DNA of 64,000 bases from JAHEEL01 sp942491345 (GTDB lineage Bacteria; Actinomycetota; Acidimicrobiia; Spongiisociales; UBA5794): assembly GCA_942491345.1 (NCBI GenBank), contig CALOAN010000021.1, forward strand, positions 248,001 through 312,000, given 5' to 3'. Both the position numbers and the translations under genes were made by a program. This document shows positions 50,449 through 58,587 of this stretch, piece by piece (the stretch's first letter is position 1; each line of letters begins with the position of its first letter). Under the pieces are notes generated by a model. The model saw only the letters and a program-made list of their open reading frames with translations. It was not told where the DNA came from and did no database searches.

Positions 50449-53154
50449 TCAACGCTTCCAGGGATCTCCAACGTCCGGGTCGATGCCGAAACGTTCGATC
50501 GCCTCGCGCACGACCCCGGGATCGATCCGCTGGTCGCGTGCGAGCGCGGACAGCGTTGCGACAACTACGTGGCCGGCGTCGGTCTCGAAGAATTCGCGGA
50601 GGGCCTCCCGAGTGTCGCTGCGCCCGTATCCGTCGGTTCCGAGCGACGTGTACGAACGGGGAACCCAGCGCGAGATCTGGTCCGGGACCGTGCGCATGTA
50701 GTCGGTGACGGCGATGACCGGCCCGAGCGTGCCTTCGAGCTGCCGTGTCACGAAGGGAACCTTCGGACCCTCGCCGGGATGCAGGCTGTTCCAACGGTCC
50801 ACCGACATGGCCTCTTCTCGCAGCTTCTTGTAGGACGTGGCGCTCCAGAGTTCGGCCCCAACGCCGTATTCCTCGGCGAGGATGGTCTGAGCTTCCCGTG
50901 CCGCCGAATGAGATGGACCCGAGAACAGGATGGTCGCGCGGTACTTCGTGCCGGTCGGTGCCGGCGCCCATCTGTACAGGCCGTCGATGATTCCCTGATC
51001 GGACCCTTCCGGCTTCGGCGGTTGGGCGTAGGCCTCGTTGTAGAGCGTGAGGTAGTAGTAGACGTCTTCGTTGTCGACGTACATGCGCTTCAGGCCGTGT
51101 TCGATGATCCCGGCGATCTCGTAGGCGAACGCCGGGTCATATGCCTCGCATGCCGGGATGACCGAGGCGAGAACGTGGCTGTGCCCATCCTGATGCTGGA
51201 GGCCCTCGCCCAACAGCGTCGTTCGTCCCGATGTTGCGCCGAGGAGGAACCCGCGTGCGCGCGAGTCTGACGCGGCCCACAATAGGTCACCGACGCGTTG
51301 GAACCCGAACATCGAGTAGTACGTGTAGAACGGCACCATCGGCACGCCGCGGGTGGCGTATGAGGTTCCGGCGGCGATCCAGCTCGCCGTCGATCCGGCT
51401 TCGGTTATGCCCTGCTCGAGGATTTGACCGGACTGCGATTCCTTGTACGAGAGGATCAGGCTGTGATCGACCGGTTCGTAGAGCTGGCCCTGCGAGGCGT
51501 AGATCTGTAGCTCCTTGAACAGCGCATCCATCCCGAAGGTGCGTCCTTCGTCCGGGATGATCGGCACAACACGGCGCCCGAACTGCTCGTCACGAGCGAG
51601 GCTTCGCAGCAGACGGGTGAAGACGCCGGTCGTGGACGCCTCGGCGTCGCCCGATCCGGCATCGAACTCGGCGAAAGCCTTGTGGTCAGGCATCTCGATC
51701 GGTGTGCGGATCTCGAGCGTCCGACTCGGCACCGGACCGTTGAGCGCGTCCCTGCGCTCGGTCAAGTAGCGGTACTCGGGCGAGTCAACCGGGGGCCGGT
51801 AGTACGGCGGGCGGTCGAGTTCGAGTGCCTCATCGGGTATCTCATCGTTGAGGGATAGCAGGTCACGAAGGCCGACCAGCTGGTCGCCCGTGAGGTTCTT
51901 GACGGAATGGGTTGCGTTCCTGCCCTGAACCTGGGGTCCGAGCGTCCAACCCTTGATGGTCTTCGCGAGGATTACCGTCGGTCGGCCCTTCATCTCCGTC
52001 GCCGCCTTGTAGGCGGCGTAGATCTTGCGATAGTCCAGACCGCCGCGGCGGAGAGCCCACAGGTCATCGTCGGTCATGTCTCGGACGAGTTGGCCGAGGC
52101 GGGGATCCGGGCCGAAGAAGTGCTTGCGCACGTACGCGCCGGACTCTGCCTTGTAGCGCTGGAATTCGCCGTCGACGGTGGAGTTCATCTTGTCGATGAG
52201 CACCCCTTCGGTGTCTCGGGCGAGCAGTGGGTCCCAACCCGAACCCCAAATCACCTTGATGACGTTCCAGCCGTTGCCGCGAAAGATCGCTTCAAGTTCC
52301 TGGATGATCTTCCCGTTGCCGCGCACGGGGCCGTCGAGGCGCTGGAGGTTGCAGTTGACGACCCACGTCAGATTGTCGAGCTTCTCGCGGCCTGCGAGGG
52401 AGATCGAGCCGAGGGTCTCGGGCTCGTCGGTCTCGCCGTCGCCGAGGAACGACCACACGCGGGAGCCGGACGTGTCGTCGAGATCGCGATTCTCGAGGTA
52501 CTTGAGGAACTGGGCGTGATAGATCGAGTTGATCGGTCCGAGGCCCATCGAGACCGTCGGGTACTCCCAGAATTTCGACATGAGCCGCGGGTGCGGGTAG
52601 CTCGACAGGCCGGGTTCGCCGATCTCGCGGCGAAAGCGGTCGAGGTCCGCCTCGTCGAGGCGCCCTTCGAGGTAGGCACGGGCATATACGCCGGGCGCGG
52701 CGTGGCCCTGGAAGTAGATATGGTCGCCCGGCTGACCGTCGGCGGTCCCCCGGAAGAAGTGGTTGTAGCCAACCTCATAGAGGGTTGCCGAGGAGGCGAA
52801 GGTCGAGAGGTGGCCGCCGATGCCGGGGGCAGCACGATTGGCGCGGATGACCATAACCGCGGCGTTCCAGCGAATGAACCTGCGGATTCGTTTCTCGAGC
52901 TGCGCGTCGCCGGGGAACGGCGGCTCATCTTCGGGTGGGATCGTGTTGACGTAGGGTGTTGATACCGCGCCTGGAACCGCGATGTGGTTGCGCGCAGCCT
53001 CTCGGATGAGGCGCGCGACCAGGTATTGAGCCCGGCCCTGGCCGTCGGTCGCGACAACTGAGTCGAACGCGTCGAGCCATTCTGCGGTCTCCGTCGGATC
53101 CGTGTCGATGTGTGGTCCGGTGTATCCGTCAATGAAGGTGGGTGGTTCGCTCAT
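50449..53154 (-). CDS. aceE: Pyruvate dehydrogenase E1 component, homodimeric type
   Basis: A 901-residue thiamine-diphosphate enzyme decarboxylating pyruvate and passing acetyl groups to the E2 lipoyl domain. The TPP motif GDGETDEPETLGSI is present, with GHLSTFASSATLYEVGYNHFFRG in the N-terminal part and GRTTLLGEGLQHQDGHSH in the middle domain. The size agrees with E. coli AceE (about 887). ATG 53154 gives MSEPPTFIDGYTGP; the frame to 53256 is not coding-like. E2 and E3 are not in this window, which is normal in actinobacteria. It stands alone, downstream of a repeat array. Confidence 0.96.
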   Translation of the reverse strand: MSEPPTFIDGYTGPHIDTDPTETAEWLDAFDSVVATDGQGRAQYLVARLIREAARNHIAVPGAVSTPYVNTIPPEDEPPFPGDAQLEKRIRRFIRWNAAVMVIRANRAAPGIGGHLSTFASSATLYEVGYNHFFRGTADGQPGDHIYFQGHAAPGVYARAYLEGRLDEADLDRFRREIGEPGLSSYPHPRLMSKFWEYPTVSMGLGPINSIYHAQFLKYLENRDLDDTSGSRVWSFLGDGETDEPETLGSISLAGREKLDNLTWVVNCNLQRLDGPVRGNGKIIQELEAIFRGNGWNVIKVIWGSGWDPLLARDTEGVLIDKMNSTVDGEFQRYKAESGAYVRKHFFGPDPRLGQLVRDMTDDDLWALRRGGLDYRKIYAAYKAATEMKGRPTVILAKTIKGWTLGPQVQGRNATHSVKNLTGDQLVGLRDLLSLNDEIPDEALELDRPPYYRPPVDSPEYRYLTERRDALNGPVPSRTLEIRTPIEMPDHKAFAEFDAGSGDAEASTTGVFTRLLRSLARDEQFGRRVVPIIPDEGRTFGMDALFKELQIYASQGQLYEPVDHSLILSYKESQSGQILEQGITEAGSTASWIAAGTSYATRGVPMVPFYTYYSMFGFQRVGDLLWAASDSRARGFLLGATSGRTTLLGEGLQHQDGHSHVLASVIPACEAYDPAFAYEIAGIIEHGLKRMYVDNEDVYYYLTLYNEAYAQPPKPEGSDQGIIDGLYRWAPAPTGTKYRATILFSGPSHSAAREAQTILAEEYGVGAELWSATSYKKLREEAMSVDRWNSLHPGEGPKVPFVTRQLEGTLGPVIAVTDYMRTVPDQISRWVPRSYTSLGTDGYGRSDTREALREFFETDAGHVVVATLSALARDQRIDPGVVREAIERFGIDPDVGDPWKR

Positions 53155-53216
53155 ACCTATGAATCTCTTTGTTGGAGGTGTCTGAGCGTACTGAGATGCG
53201 AGTCTTTGGGCGACAG

Positions 53217-53350
53217 AAAGTGGGACGCGAGACTTGAGACACGAGACTTGAGACACGCGTCGGACCTCATGTTCGTGATCCGAGCTCCCAGGCCGCCCCC
53301 TCTGCGACCGGACTTGCGTCCGGCCGCGTCTCCCCCACTACGTGGTGGAG
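53217..53350. repeat. Dispersed intergenic repeat, copy D
   Basis: Two GAGACTTGAGACACG units (from 53231) are followed by CGGACCTCATGTTCGTGAT, CCGAGCTCCCAGGCCGCCCCC, then CGGCCGCGTCTCCCCCACTA and CGTGGTGGAGACA. The block order is the same as in copy B. It leads directly into the 73-bp tandem array. The region 53155-53805 is otherwise free of genes. Confidence 0.75.
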
Positions 53351-53363
53351 ACAAAGGCCCGGG

Positions 53364-53690
53364 CCGCCCCCTCCCGCCCTCGCTGCGCTCGGGCACCCTG
53401 GCAGCGGGCCTCATCTGCGCGATTCTGGCTCCCAGGCCGCCCCCTCCCGCCCTCGCTGCGCTCGGGCATCCTGGCAGCGGGCCTCATCTGCGCGATTCTG
53501 GCCCAGGCGCCCCCCCCGCCCTCGCTGCGCTCGGGCATCCTGGCAGCGGGCCTCATCTGCGCGATTCTGGCTCCCAGGCCGCCCCCTCCCGCCCTCGCTG
53601 CGCTCGGGCACCCTGGCAGCGGGCCTCATCTGCGCGATTCTGGCTCCCAGGCCGCCCCCTCCCGCCCTCGCTGCGCTCGGGCACCCTCCC
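53364..53690. repeat. 73-bp tandem repeat array, about 4.5 units
   Basis: Units begin CCGCCCCCTCCCGCCCTCG at 53364, 53437, about 53508, 53579 and 53652; most spacings are 73 bp, and one unit is shortened. Each unit contains CTGCGCTCGGGCA, CCCTGGCAGCGGGCCTCATC and TGCGCGATTCTGGCTCCCAGG, blocks also found in the dispersed repeats. The last unit breaks off into CCCTCCCCCACCTTCGGTGG. Open frames through it on both strands are repeats of the repeat, not proteins. Confidence 0.85.
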
Positions 53691-53790
53691 CCACCTTCGG
53701 TGGTGGAGGGGAGAAGCGGAGGGTTTTCGCCTCTCCCACGGAGTGGGGGAGGTGCGTCCGGCCAATTGCCCGGACGCGGAGGGGGCTCTG
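53690..53790. repeat. Palindromic tail of the 53-kb repeat block
   Basis: Contains CCCTCCCCCACCTTCGGTGG-TGGAGGGG and CCTCTCCCACGGAGTGGGGGAGG hairpins, then GTCCGGCCAATTGCCCGGAC and GCGGAGGGGGCTC, resembling an inverted copy of the dispersed element. It ends 16 bp before the metX stop and may serve as its terminator. Confidence 0.65.
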
Positions 53791-53805
53791 TCGAAAGAGC
53801 GGCTT

Positions 53806-54864
53806 CTACCCGCCTGCGCCTTCCCACGCGCCGACCGGGGTGCGGCCTCGTTTCCGCTGGAGCCAATCGACGATGAGGTCGTTGAGCGCATCGGTCTCAA
53901 TGAGGAAAGCGTCGTGGCCCTGTGGCTTGTCGAGGACGGCGAACTCGGCATTCCCCAGCGATCGCGCCAGCTCCGCCCCTTCATCGACGGGATACAGCAC
54001 GTCGGACGAGATTCCGACAACCAGGGCAGATGTCTGCACGTGTCGCAGCACGGCCTCGATCGGTCCTCGACCCCGCCCCAGGTCATAGCCGTCCATTGCG
54101 TCGAGCAGCGTCAGGTAGGTGTTCGCATCGAAACGCTCGACGAGTTTGGTTCCCTGATGCCGCAGGTAGGACTGGATGGCAAACCCTTCGCCGTCCTGCT
54201 CCACCCTCCCGAATCGCGTGGCGAAGTTCTCCGGGCTGCGATAGGTGCACATTGCGATCATCCGGGCGGTGGCTAAGCCGTTGTCGGGGCCGCGACCCTT
54301 TCGGTAGCGTCCGCCGCGGAACCACGGGTCGTTCACAATGGCGTGCCGCTGTGCCTCGGAGAGACCCACCGCCCACGGTGACTGTGCCGCGCCGATTCCG
54401 ATCGGGACGATCGCGTCGACGCGCTCCGGATACAAGAGCGCCCACTCGAGTGTCTGCATGGCGCCCATCGATCCACCGATCACAAGGCGGAGTCGCTCGA
54501 CGCCGATGTGGTCGAGGAGTAGCGCTTGGAGCCGCACCATGTCGCGGATCGACACGTCAGGGAAGTCCGGTCCGTACTGAGCGAGGCGACCTGCTTTCCG
54601 ACTTGTCGGCCCTGTCGTGCCCGAGCACCCGCCGAGCACGTTGGCCGCGACGATGTAGTCGTGAGACGGGTCGAAGACCCTGCCCGGCCCGAAGAGGCCA
54701 TCCCACCAGTCATCGGCGTCGGCGGAACCGGTGAGCGCATGGCAGATCAACGTCGCCTCGGCTTGAGGTTCTCCCCATGTTCGATAGGCGACCCTGACAC
54801 CATCGAGTTCTCCCCCTGCTTCGAGAGGAAACACTCCGGGGAGGTCGATGAATCCGGTCGTCAT
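53806..54864 (-). CDS. metX: Homoserine O-acetyltransferase
   Basis: A 352-residue alpha/beta hydrolase-fold transferase making O-acetylhomoserine from homoserine and acetyl-CoA. The nucleophile elbow is GGSMGAMQTLEWA; acid and base are in GISSDVLYPVDEG (Asp) and KPQGHDAFLIE (His). LICHALTGSADADDWW and NVLGGCSGTTGPTS are characteristic. It is slightly shorter than usual. It overlaps metY by 4 bp (54861-54864), with metY first, so both are under the leader at 56.3 kb. Confidence 0.95.
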   Translation of the reverse strand: MTTGFIDLPGVFPLEAGGELDGVRVAYRTWGEPQAEATLICHALTGSADADDWWDGLFGPGRVFDPSHDYIVAANVLGGCSGTTGPTSRKAGRLAQYGPDFPDVSIRDMVRLQALLLDHIGVERLRLVIGGSMGAMQTLEWALLYPERVDAIVPIGIGAAQSPWAVGLSEAQRHAIVNDPWFRGGRYRKGRGPDNGLATARMIAMCTYRSPENFATRFGRVEQDGEGFAIQSYLRHQGTKLVERFDANTYLTLLDAMDGYDLGRGRGPIEAVLRHVQTSALVVGISSDVLYPVDEGAELARSLGNAEFAVLDKPQGHDAFLIETDALNDLIVDWLQRKRGRTPVGAWEGAGG

Positions 54865-56177
54865 GCGGCTGCCTCCCCCAGTCCAGCTCGTGCGAAGGCG
54901 GTCTCGAAGTCCGCGATGATGTCGTCGATGTGCTCGATGCCCACCGACACACGGATCAGGTCGTCGGTGACGCCTGCCGACTGCTGCTCTTCGGCGTCGA
55001 GCTGCTGGTGAGTCGTCGACGCCGGATGGATCACGAGGGTCTTCGCGTCGCCGACATTGGCGAGATGTGAGGCGAGTTCCACCGAGTTGATGAACCGTTC
55101 CGCCGCTTTGGCCCCGCCTCGAATGCCGAACGACAGCACGGAGCCGTAGCCGTTGGTGAGGAGCCGCTCAGCCGCCTCATGGTGCGGGTGGTTCTCGAGG
55201 CCGGGATAGTTGACCCACTCGACCGACGGCTGGCTCTGGAGCCACGTCGCCAGCTCCAGCGCGTTGTCCACATGGCGCTGAACTCGCAGGGACAACGTCT
55301 CGACACCCTGGAGCAGCAGGAACGCGTTGAACGGACTCAGGCAGGCACCGATGTCACGGAGACCTTCGACGCGTGCCCGAATCGCAAAGGCGATGTTCCC
55401 GAATGGCCCGTTGGGTCCGAAGGTCTCGGCGAACCGGAGGCCGTGGTACCCGGGCGAAGGTTCTGTGAAGGTGGGGAACCGACCGTTCGACCAGTCGAAG
55501 TTGCCGGAATCGACGATGATGCCGCCGATCGAAGTGCCGTGGCCACCGATCCACTTCGTTGCCGATGCGACAACGATGTCGGCACCGTGGTCGATCGGCC
55601 GGCAGAGGTAGCCGGCGGCTCCGAATGTGTTGTCGACCACGAGCGGCACACCGGCGTCGTGGGCAACTCTTGCGAGCTCGGGAAGGTCGGCGATGTTGAA
55701 CCGGGGGTTTCCGATCGACTCGACGTATAGGGCTTTGGTGTTGTCGTCGATGAGGGCTGCGAAGTCTTCGGGGTCGTCGCCTTCGACGAAGCGAACCTCG
55801 ATGCCGAGCCGGTCGAAGGTCACCTTGAACTGGTTGTACGTGCCTCCGTAGAGGTAGGACGTGGAGACGATGTTGTCGCCCGCCTCCGCGAGTGTTGTCA
55901 GCGCCGTGAACTGCGCAGCCTGCCCGCTGGCGGTCGCGACGGCGGCAACCCCACCCTCGAGCGCCGCGATCCTCTTCTCGAACACGTCGGTCGTCGGGTT
56001 CTGGATCCGCGTGTAGATGTTGCCGAATTCCTCCAGAGCGAAGAGCTTCGCTCCGTGCTCGGAGTTGTCGAACGTGTAGGACGTCGTCTGGTAGATCGGT
56101 ACGGCCCGTGCGTTCGTGCCCGGTGCCGGTTCTTGTCCTGCGTGGACTTGCAGGGTCTCGTATCGGTAGTTGCTCAT
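54861..56177 (-). CDS. metY: O-acetylhomoserine sulfhydrylase
   Basis: A 438-residue Cys/Met-metabolism PLP enzyme converting O-acetylhomoserine and sulfide to homocysteine. It begins MSNYRYETLQVHAGQEPAPGTN, with QTTSYTF, GNIYTRIQNPTTDVFEKRIAALEGG, and the PLP lysine in VASATKWIGGHGTSIGG. ATG 56177 has GGGAGGG upstream. It is the first gene of metY-metX. Upstream lie a promoter, a Met-rich leader peptide and a terminator, so expression should rise when charged tRNA-Met is scarce. Confidence 0.96.
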   Translation of the reverse strand: MSNYRYETLQVHAGQEPAPGTNARAVPIYQTTSYTFDNSEHGAKLFALEEFGNIYTRIQNPTTDVFEKRIAALEGGVAAVATASGQAAQFTALTTLAEAGDNIVSTSYLYGGTYNQFKVTFDRLGIEVRFVEGDDPEDFAALIDDNTKALYVESIGNPRFNIADLPELARVAHDAGVPLVVDNTFGAAGYLCRPIDHGADIVVASATKWIGGHGTSIGGIIVDSGNFDWSNGRFPTFTEPSPGYHGLRFAETFGPNGPFGNIAFAIRARVEGLRDIGACLSPFNAFLLLQGVETLSLRVQRHVDNALELATWLQSQPSVEWVNYPGLENHPHHEAAERLLTNGYGSVLSFGIRGGAKAAERFINSVELASHLANVGDAKTLVIHPASTTHQQLDAEEQQSAGVTDDLIRVSVGIEHIDDIIADFETAFARAGLGEAAA

Positions 56178-56227
56178 CGTTCCCTCCCTGGGGTTGGTAA
56201 AGGTGGCCGGTTGGGGAGGGTCGTCCA

Positions 56228-56260
56228 ACAAAACGATCCGCCCCGTCGCCGGTGCGGATC
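56228..56260 (-). terminator. Methionine attenuator terminator upstream of metY
   Basis: On the minus strand, GATCCGC (56260-56254) pairs with GCGGATC (56241-56235), extended inward by CC/GG with a one-base bulge, followed by GTTTTGTT. It lies 28 bp after the leader stop and 50 bp before metY. The 5' arm segment 56257-56248 (CCGCACCGGC) can instead pair with leader bases 56309-56301 (GCCGTGTGG), with one bulged C and one G-T pair, a candidate antiterminator. Confidence 0.75.
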
Positions 56261-56287
56261 CTTCGTTGGTTCAGTTGATGGTCGGTG

Positions 56288-56356
56288 CTACGCGACAGCT
56301 CCACACGGCTTCATATGTGCCATGGGCATCATCATGGTGGTGCGTGCAGCGGTCAT
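56288..56356 (-). CDS. Methionine-rich leader peptide upstream of metY-metX
   Basis: A 22-residue ORF from ATG 56356-56354 to TAG 56290-56288. It has six Met in all, with residues 8-15 reading MMMPMAHM. No SD is present, and the -10 box ends 9 bp before the ATG, so the mRNA is probably leaderless or nearly so. A rho-independent terminator follows within 30 bp, and metY lies beyond it. The bases encoding residues 16-19, just after the Met run, can pair with the terminator's 5' arm. This is the layout of classical amino-acid attenuation, sensing charged tRNA-Met. Confidence 0.82.
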   Translation of the reverse strand: MTAARTTMMMPMAHMKPCGAVA

Positions 56357-56365
56357 TGCGGAGGG

Positions 56366-56395
56366 AAGGTAGTGCCGGCATCGACCGCGTGTCAA
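56366..56395 (-). promoter_or_regulatory. Promoter of the metY-metX leader
   Basis: The minus strand shows a consensus -35 TTGACA (56395-56390), an 18-bp spacer and a -10-like TACCTT (56371-56366). Initiation 6-8 bp further would fall at about 56359, within a few bases of the leader ATG. It sits in the 239-bp gap after the upstream hydrolase stop (56417). Confidence 0.75.
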
Positions 56396-56416
56396 GGGTT
56401 GTGGGTCTTGTGCGGC

Positions 56417-57166
56417 TCAGCGCCTGGCGGCGAGCTCGTTCACGACCGCCGCCGTTGCGTCGATGACTGCCCGCTGCTGTTCGTCGCGCGTAATCGTTGC
56501 CGGGTTGTCGCCGCGCTGATCGCCATACCAGCCGAAGTATGCGTGGTTTCCACCTTCGATCCCGACGAACGCAGTGCTCGAAGGGAGCCGGACCCGGGAA
56601 TCGTCGATGTCGGCGACCGTGGTGAGTCCGTCGAGTGTGCCGAAGATGGATGTGGTCACACCACCCCACGAAGACAGGTCAACGCCGTTCTCCGGATAGG
56701 AGCCCCAGAGCGCAAGGCCACCAATGGCTTCGGGGTTGTTTGAGGTGTACCGAGCAGCCATGACACCCCCGAGCGAGTGTCCGGCAATGACCCAATTGGT
56801 GATTTCCGGATGGTCCTCGATGACGCCGTCGGCCCGGTTGCCGCCGAGGATCGCGAAGCTGAGCGGCATCGGGACGATGGCGACGAACACCCCGCTGCTG
56901 GCCAGGGCATGGGCGGCCGGTGCGTACGAACGTGGCTCCACCAGAGCTCCGGGGTAGATGATGAGGCCGCTCGTTGTTCCCTCGACTGGAGTGAAGGTGA
57001 TCGGCCGGCCGTCAACCACGGTGACGGTCTCGGTTGACTCCATCGCTGCGAGCGCCTCCGGCATCGGCCCCTTGGTCAGGATCGGCGGGACGATCAGGAT
57101 CGCCGCCACGATGAGCGCCACCACCACGCCGAGGACGATGCCGGTGATCTTCAGCGATCGTCGCAT
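56417..57166 (-). CDS. Alpha/beta hydrolase with N-terminal membrane anchor
   Basis: A 249-residue protein with one N-terminal TM (ITGIVLGVVVALIVAAILIV), then an exported alpha/beta hydrolase domain. The nucleophile elbow is VIAGHSLGGVMAARY, an acid candidate is DGLTTVADIDD, and the catalytic His is in GGNHAYFGWYG. PLSFAILGGNRAD and LIIYPGALVEPRSYAP match the abhydrolase_5 group. ATG 57166 has GAGGAGG upstream. It stands alone; the substrate is unknown (esters or lipids). Confidence 0.88.
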   Translation of the reverse strand: MRRSLKITGIVLGVVVALIVAAILIVPPILTKGPMPEALAAMESTETVTVVDGRPITFTPVEGTTSGLIIYPGALVEPRSYAPAAHALASSGVFVAIVPMPLSFAILGGNRADGVIEDHPEITNWVIAGHSLGGVMAARYTSNNPEAIGGLALWGSYPENGVDLSSWGGVTTSIFGTLDGLTTVADIDDSRVRLPSSTAFVGIEGGNHAYFGWYGDQRGDNPATITRDEQQRAVIDATAAVVNELAARR

Positions 57167-57248
57167 GGTGAATCCTCCTCCGCGTCGGCCAGTCGATGAG
57201 ACGGCTCCCATTCTGGCGCATCTCGCACACCGGTCGATCGGGTCATCG

Positions 57249-58587
57249 TCAAGTCTTGGCGGCCTCGAACCTTCGGAGGGTGATCTCTCGCGCCTCGGCA
57301 TGGTCGATCATCGGGTAGGGGTAGTCCTCGCCGAGGGTGATACCTGCTGCGGCGGTCTCGAGCGGACGTTCCCACGGGGCATGGATCCCAGGTCCGTCGA
57401 GTGACGCCAATTCCGGGACGTACCTCCGGATGTATGCACCATCCGGATCAAACCGGCGGCTCTGGGCGACCGGATTCATGATGCGAAAGTAGGGGGCCGC
57501 GTCGGCGCCGGTGCCCGCCACCCATTGCCAGTTCCCGACGTTCTGCGACGTGTCGGCGTCGATCAGGAGGCGCCGGAAGTGGCGTTCGCCGATCCTCCAG
57601 TCGATGCCGAGATCCTTGACCAGGAACGAGGCCGTGACCATGCGCACACGCCCGTGCATCCATCCTTCGGCCACGGAGCTGCCGCATGCCGGCGTCGACC
57701 ATCGGATAGCCGGTCCTCCCGTCCTTCCACGCACGGACCGCTTCGCCGTCGTCTTCCCACACGATCGAAGCGAGATCGTCACGGAAGGAGTGGTCGACCG
57801 AGTGTGGAGCGTGGAAGAGGACCTGAGCGTAGAAGTCGCGCCAAGCGAGCTGGCGCACAAACGCCTGCCGACCGTCGGTCGCCGTACCCACGTGTTCGGC
57901 GACGGTGCGAGCCGCGACCGTCCCGAACTTCAAATCGGCCGAGAGGTGAGAGGTCCGGTCGAGGTCCGGCCGATTGCGGTCCGCCTCGTAGCCGTCGACG
58001 ACCTCGAGGAATCGCTCCAGCCGCTCGCGTGCGCCGACCTCGCCCGGGGCCGCGACCGGTGATTCCACGGGAGGGAGTTCGATACCACCGTGTGCGATGA
58101 TCGTGGCCTGGCCTGCCTGTGGCCACGGTTCGACCGGTGTCTTGCTCCAGGAGCGGTAGTACGGGGTGAACACCCGGTACGGCGTGCCGCCGCCCGTCAT
58201 CACCGTTTCCGGTGCTCGTACAACGTTGCCGTCGTACGTTTCGATTGGCGGTCCAGTTCCTGCGGCGACATCGGCGTCACGCCGTTGGGAGAACGGCGTG
58301 TAGTCGCGATTCCAGTACACCGCGTCATGCCGGCGGGCGACGGCGGGGACCACCAGTTCCGGGTCGCCGGTCTCCACCGTGAGGCTGCCGCCCAGGCGCC
58401 GGAGTTCCGCGTCGAGCGCGTGGAGATGGGCGAACAGCAGATCTCGCCGAAGATCGCCTGCGGTGGCGAGCAGGCGCCGGTCGAGGACGAACAGTGCCGC
58501 CACTTCATCGTGGTCGAGAGTTGCGGCAGCCCACGCCGGATTGTCCGCAAGGCGGAGATCCCGCCGGAACCAGACCAGCGAACTCAC
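57249..58587 (-). pseudogene. Deoxyribodipyrimidine photo-lyase, split by a frameshift
   Basis: Cryptochrome/photolyase family DNA repair enzyme in two frames. From GTG 58587 (VSSLVWFRRDLRLADNPAWAAA) the N-terminal antenna domain and first FAD part read in one frame to GYPMVDAGMRQLR at about 57673. The rest (AEGWMHGRVRMVTASFLVKDLGIDWRIGERHF, WQWVAGTGADAAPYFRIMNP) is in the next frame, ending at 57249. Removing one G of the GG at 57671-57672 joins them as MRQLRAEGWMHGRVRM, a normal photolyase sequence of about 445 residues. All FAD and substrate motifs are intact, so a recent mutation or a sequence error is more likely than an old pseudogene. It overlaps the next gene by GTGA. Confidence 0.85.

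Noticed and set aside
53364..53690. CRISPR array
   Set aside because: Units are contiguous 73-bp tandem copies without unique spacers, and no cas genes are present.
53110..54276. A 388-residue plus-strand open frame across the 53-kb repeats and into metX
   Set aside because: Its N-terminal half is the translated 73-bp repeat and its C-terminal half is antisense to metX; no family motif or SD.
56178..56416. SAM riboswitch ahead of metY
   Set aside because: I could not find the conserved SAM-I, SAM-II or SAM-IV core, and the region is better explained by a Met-rich ORF with a terminator.
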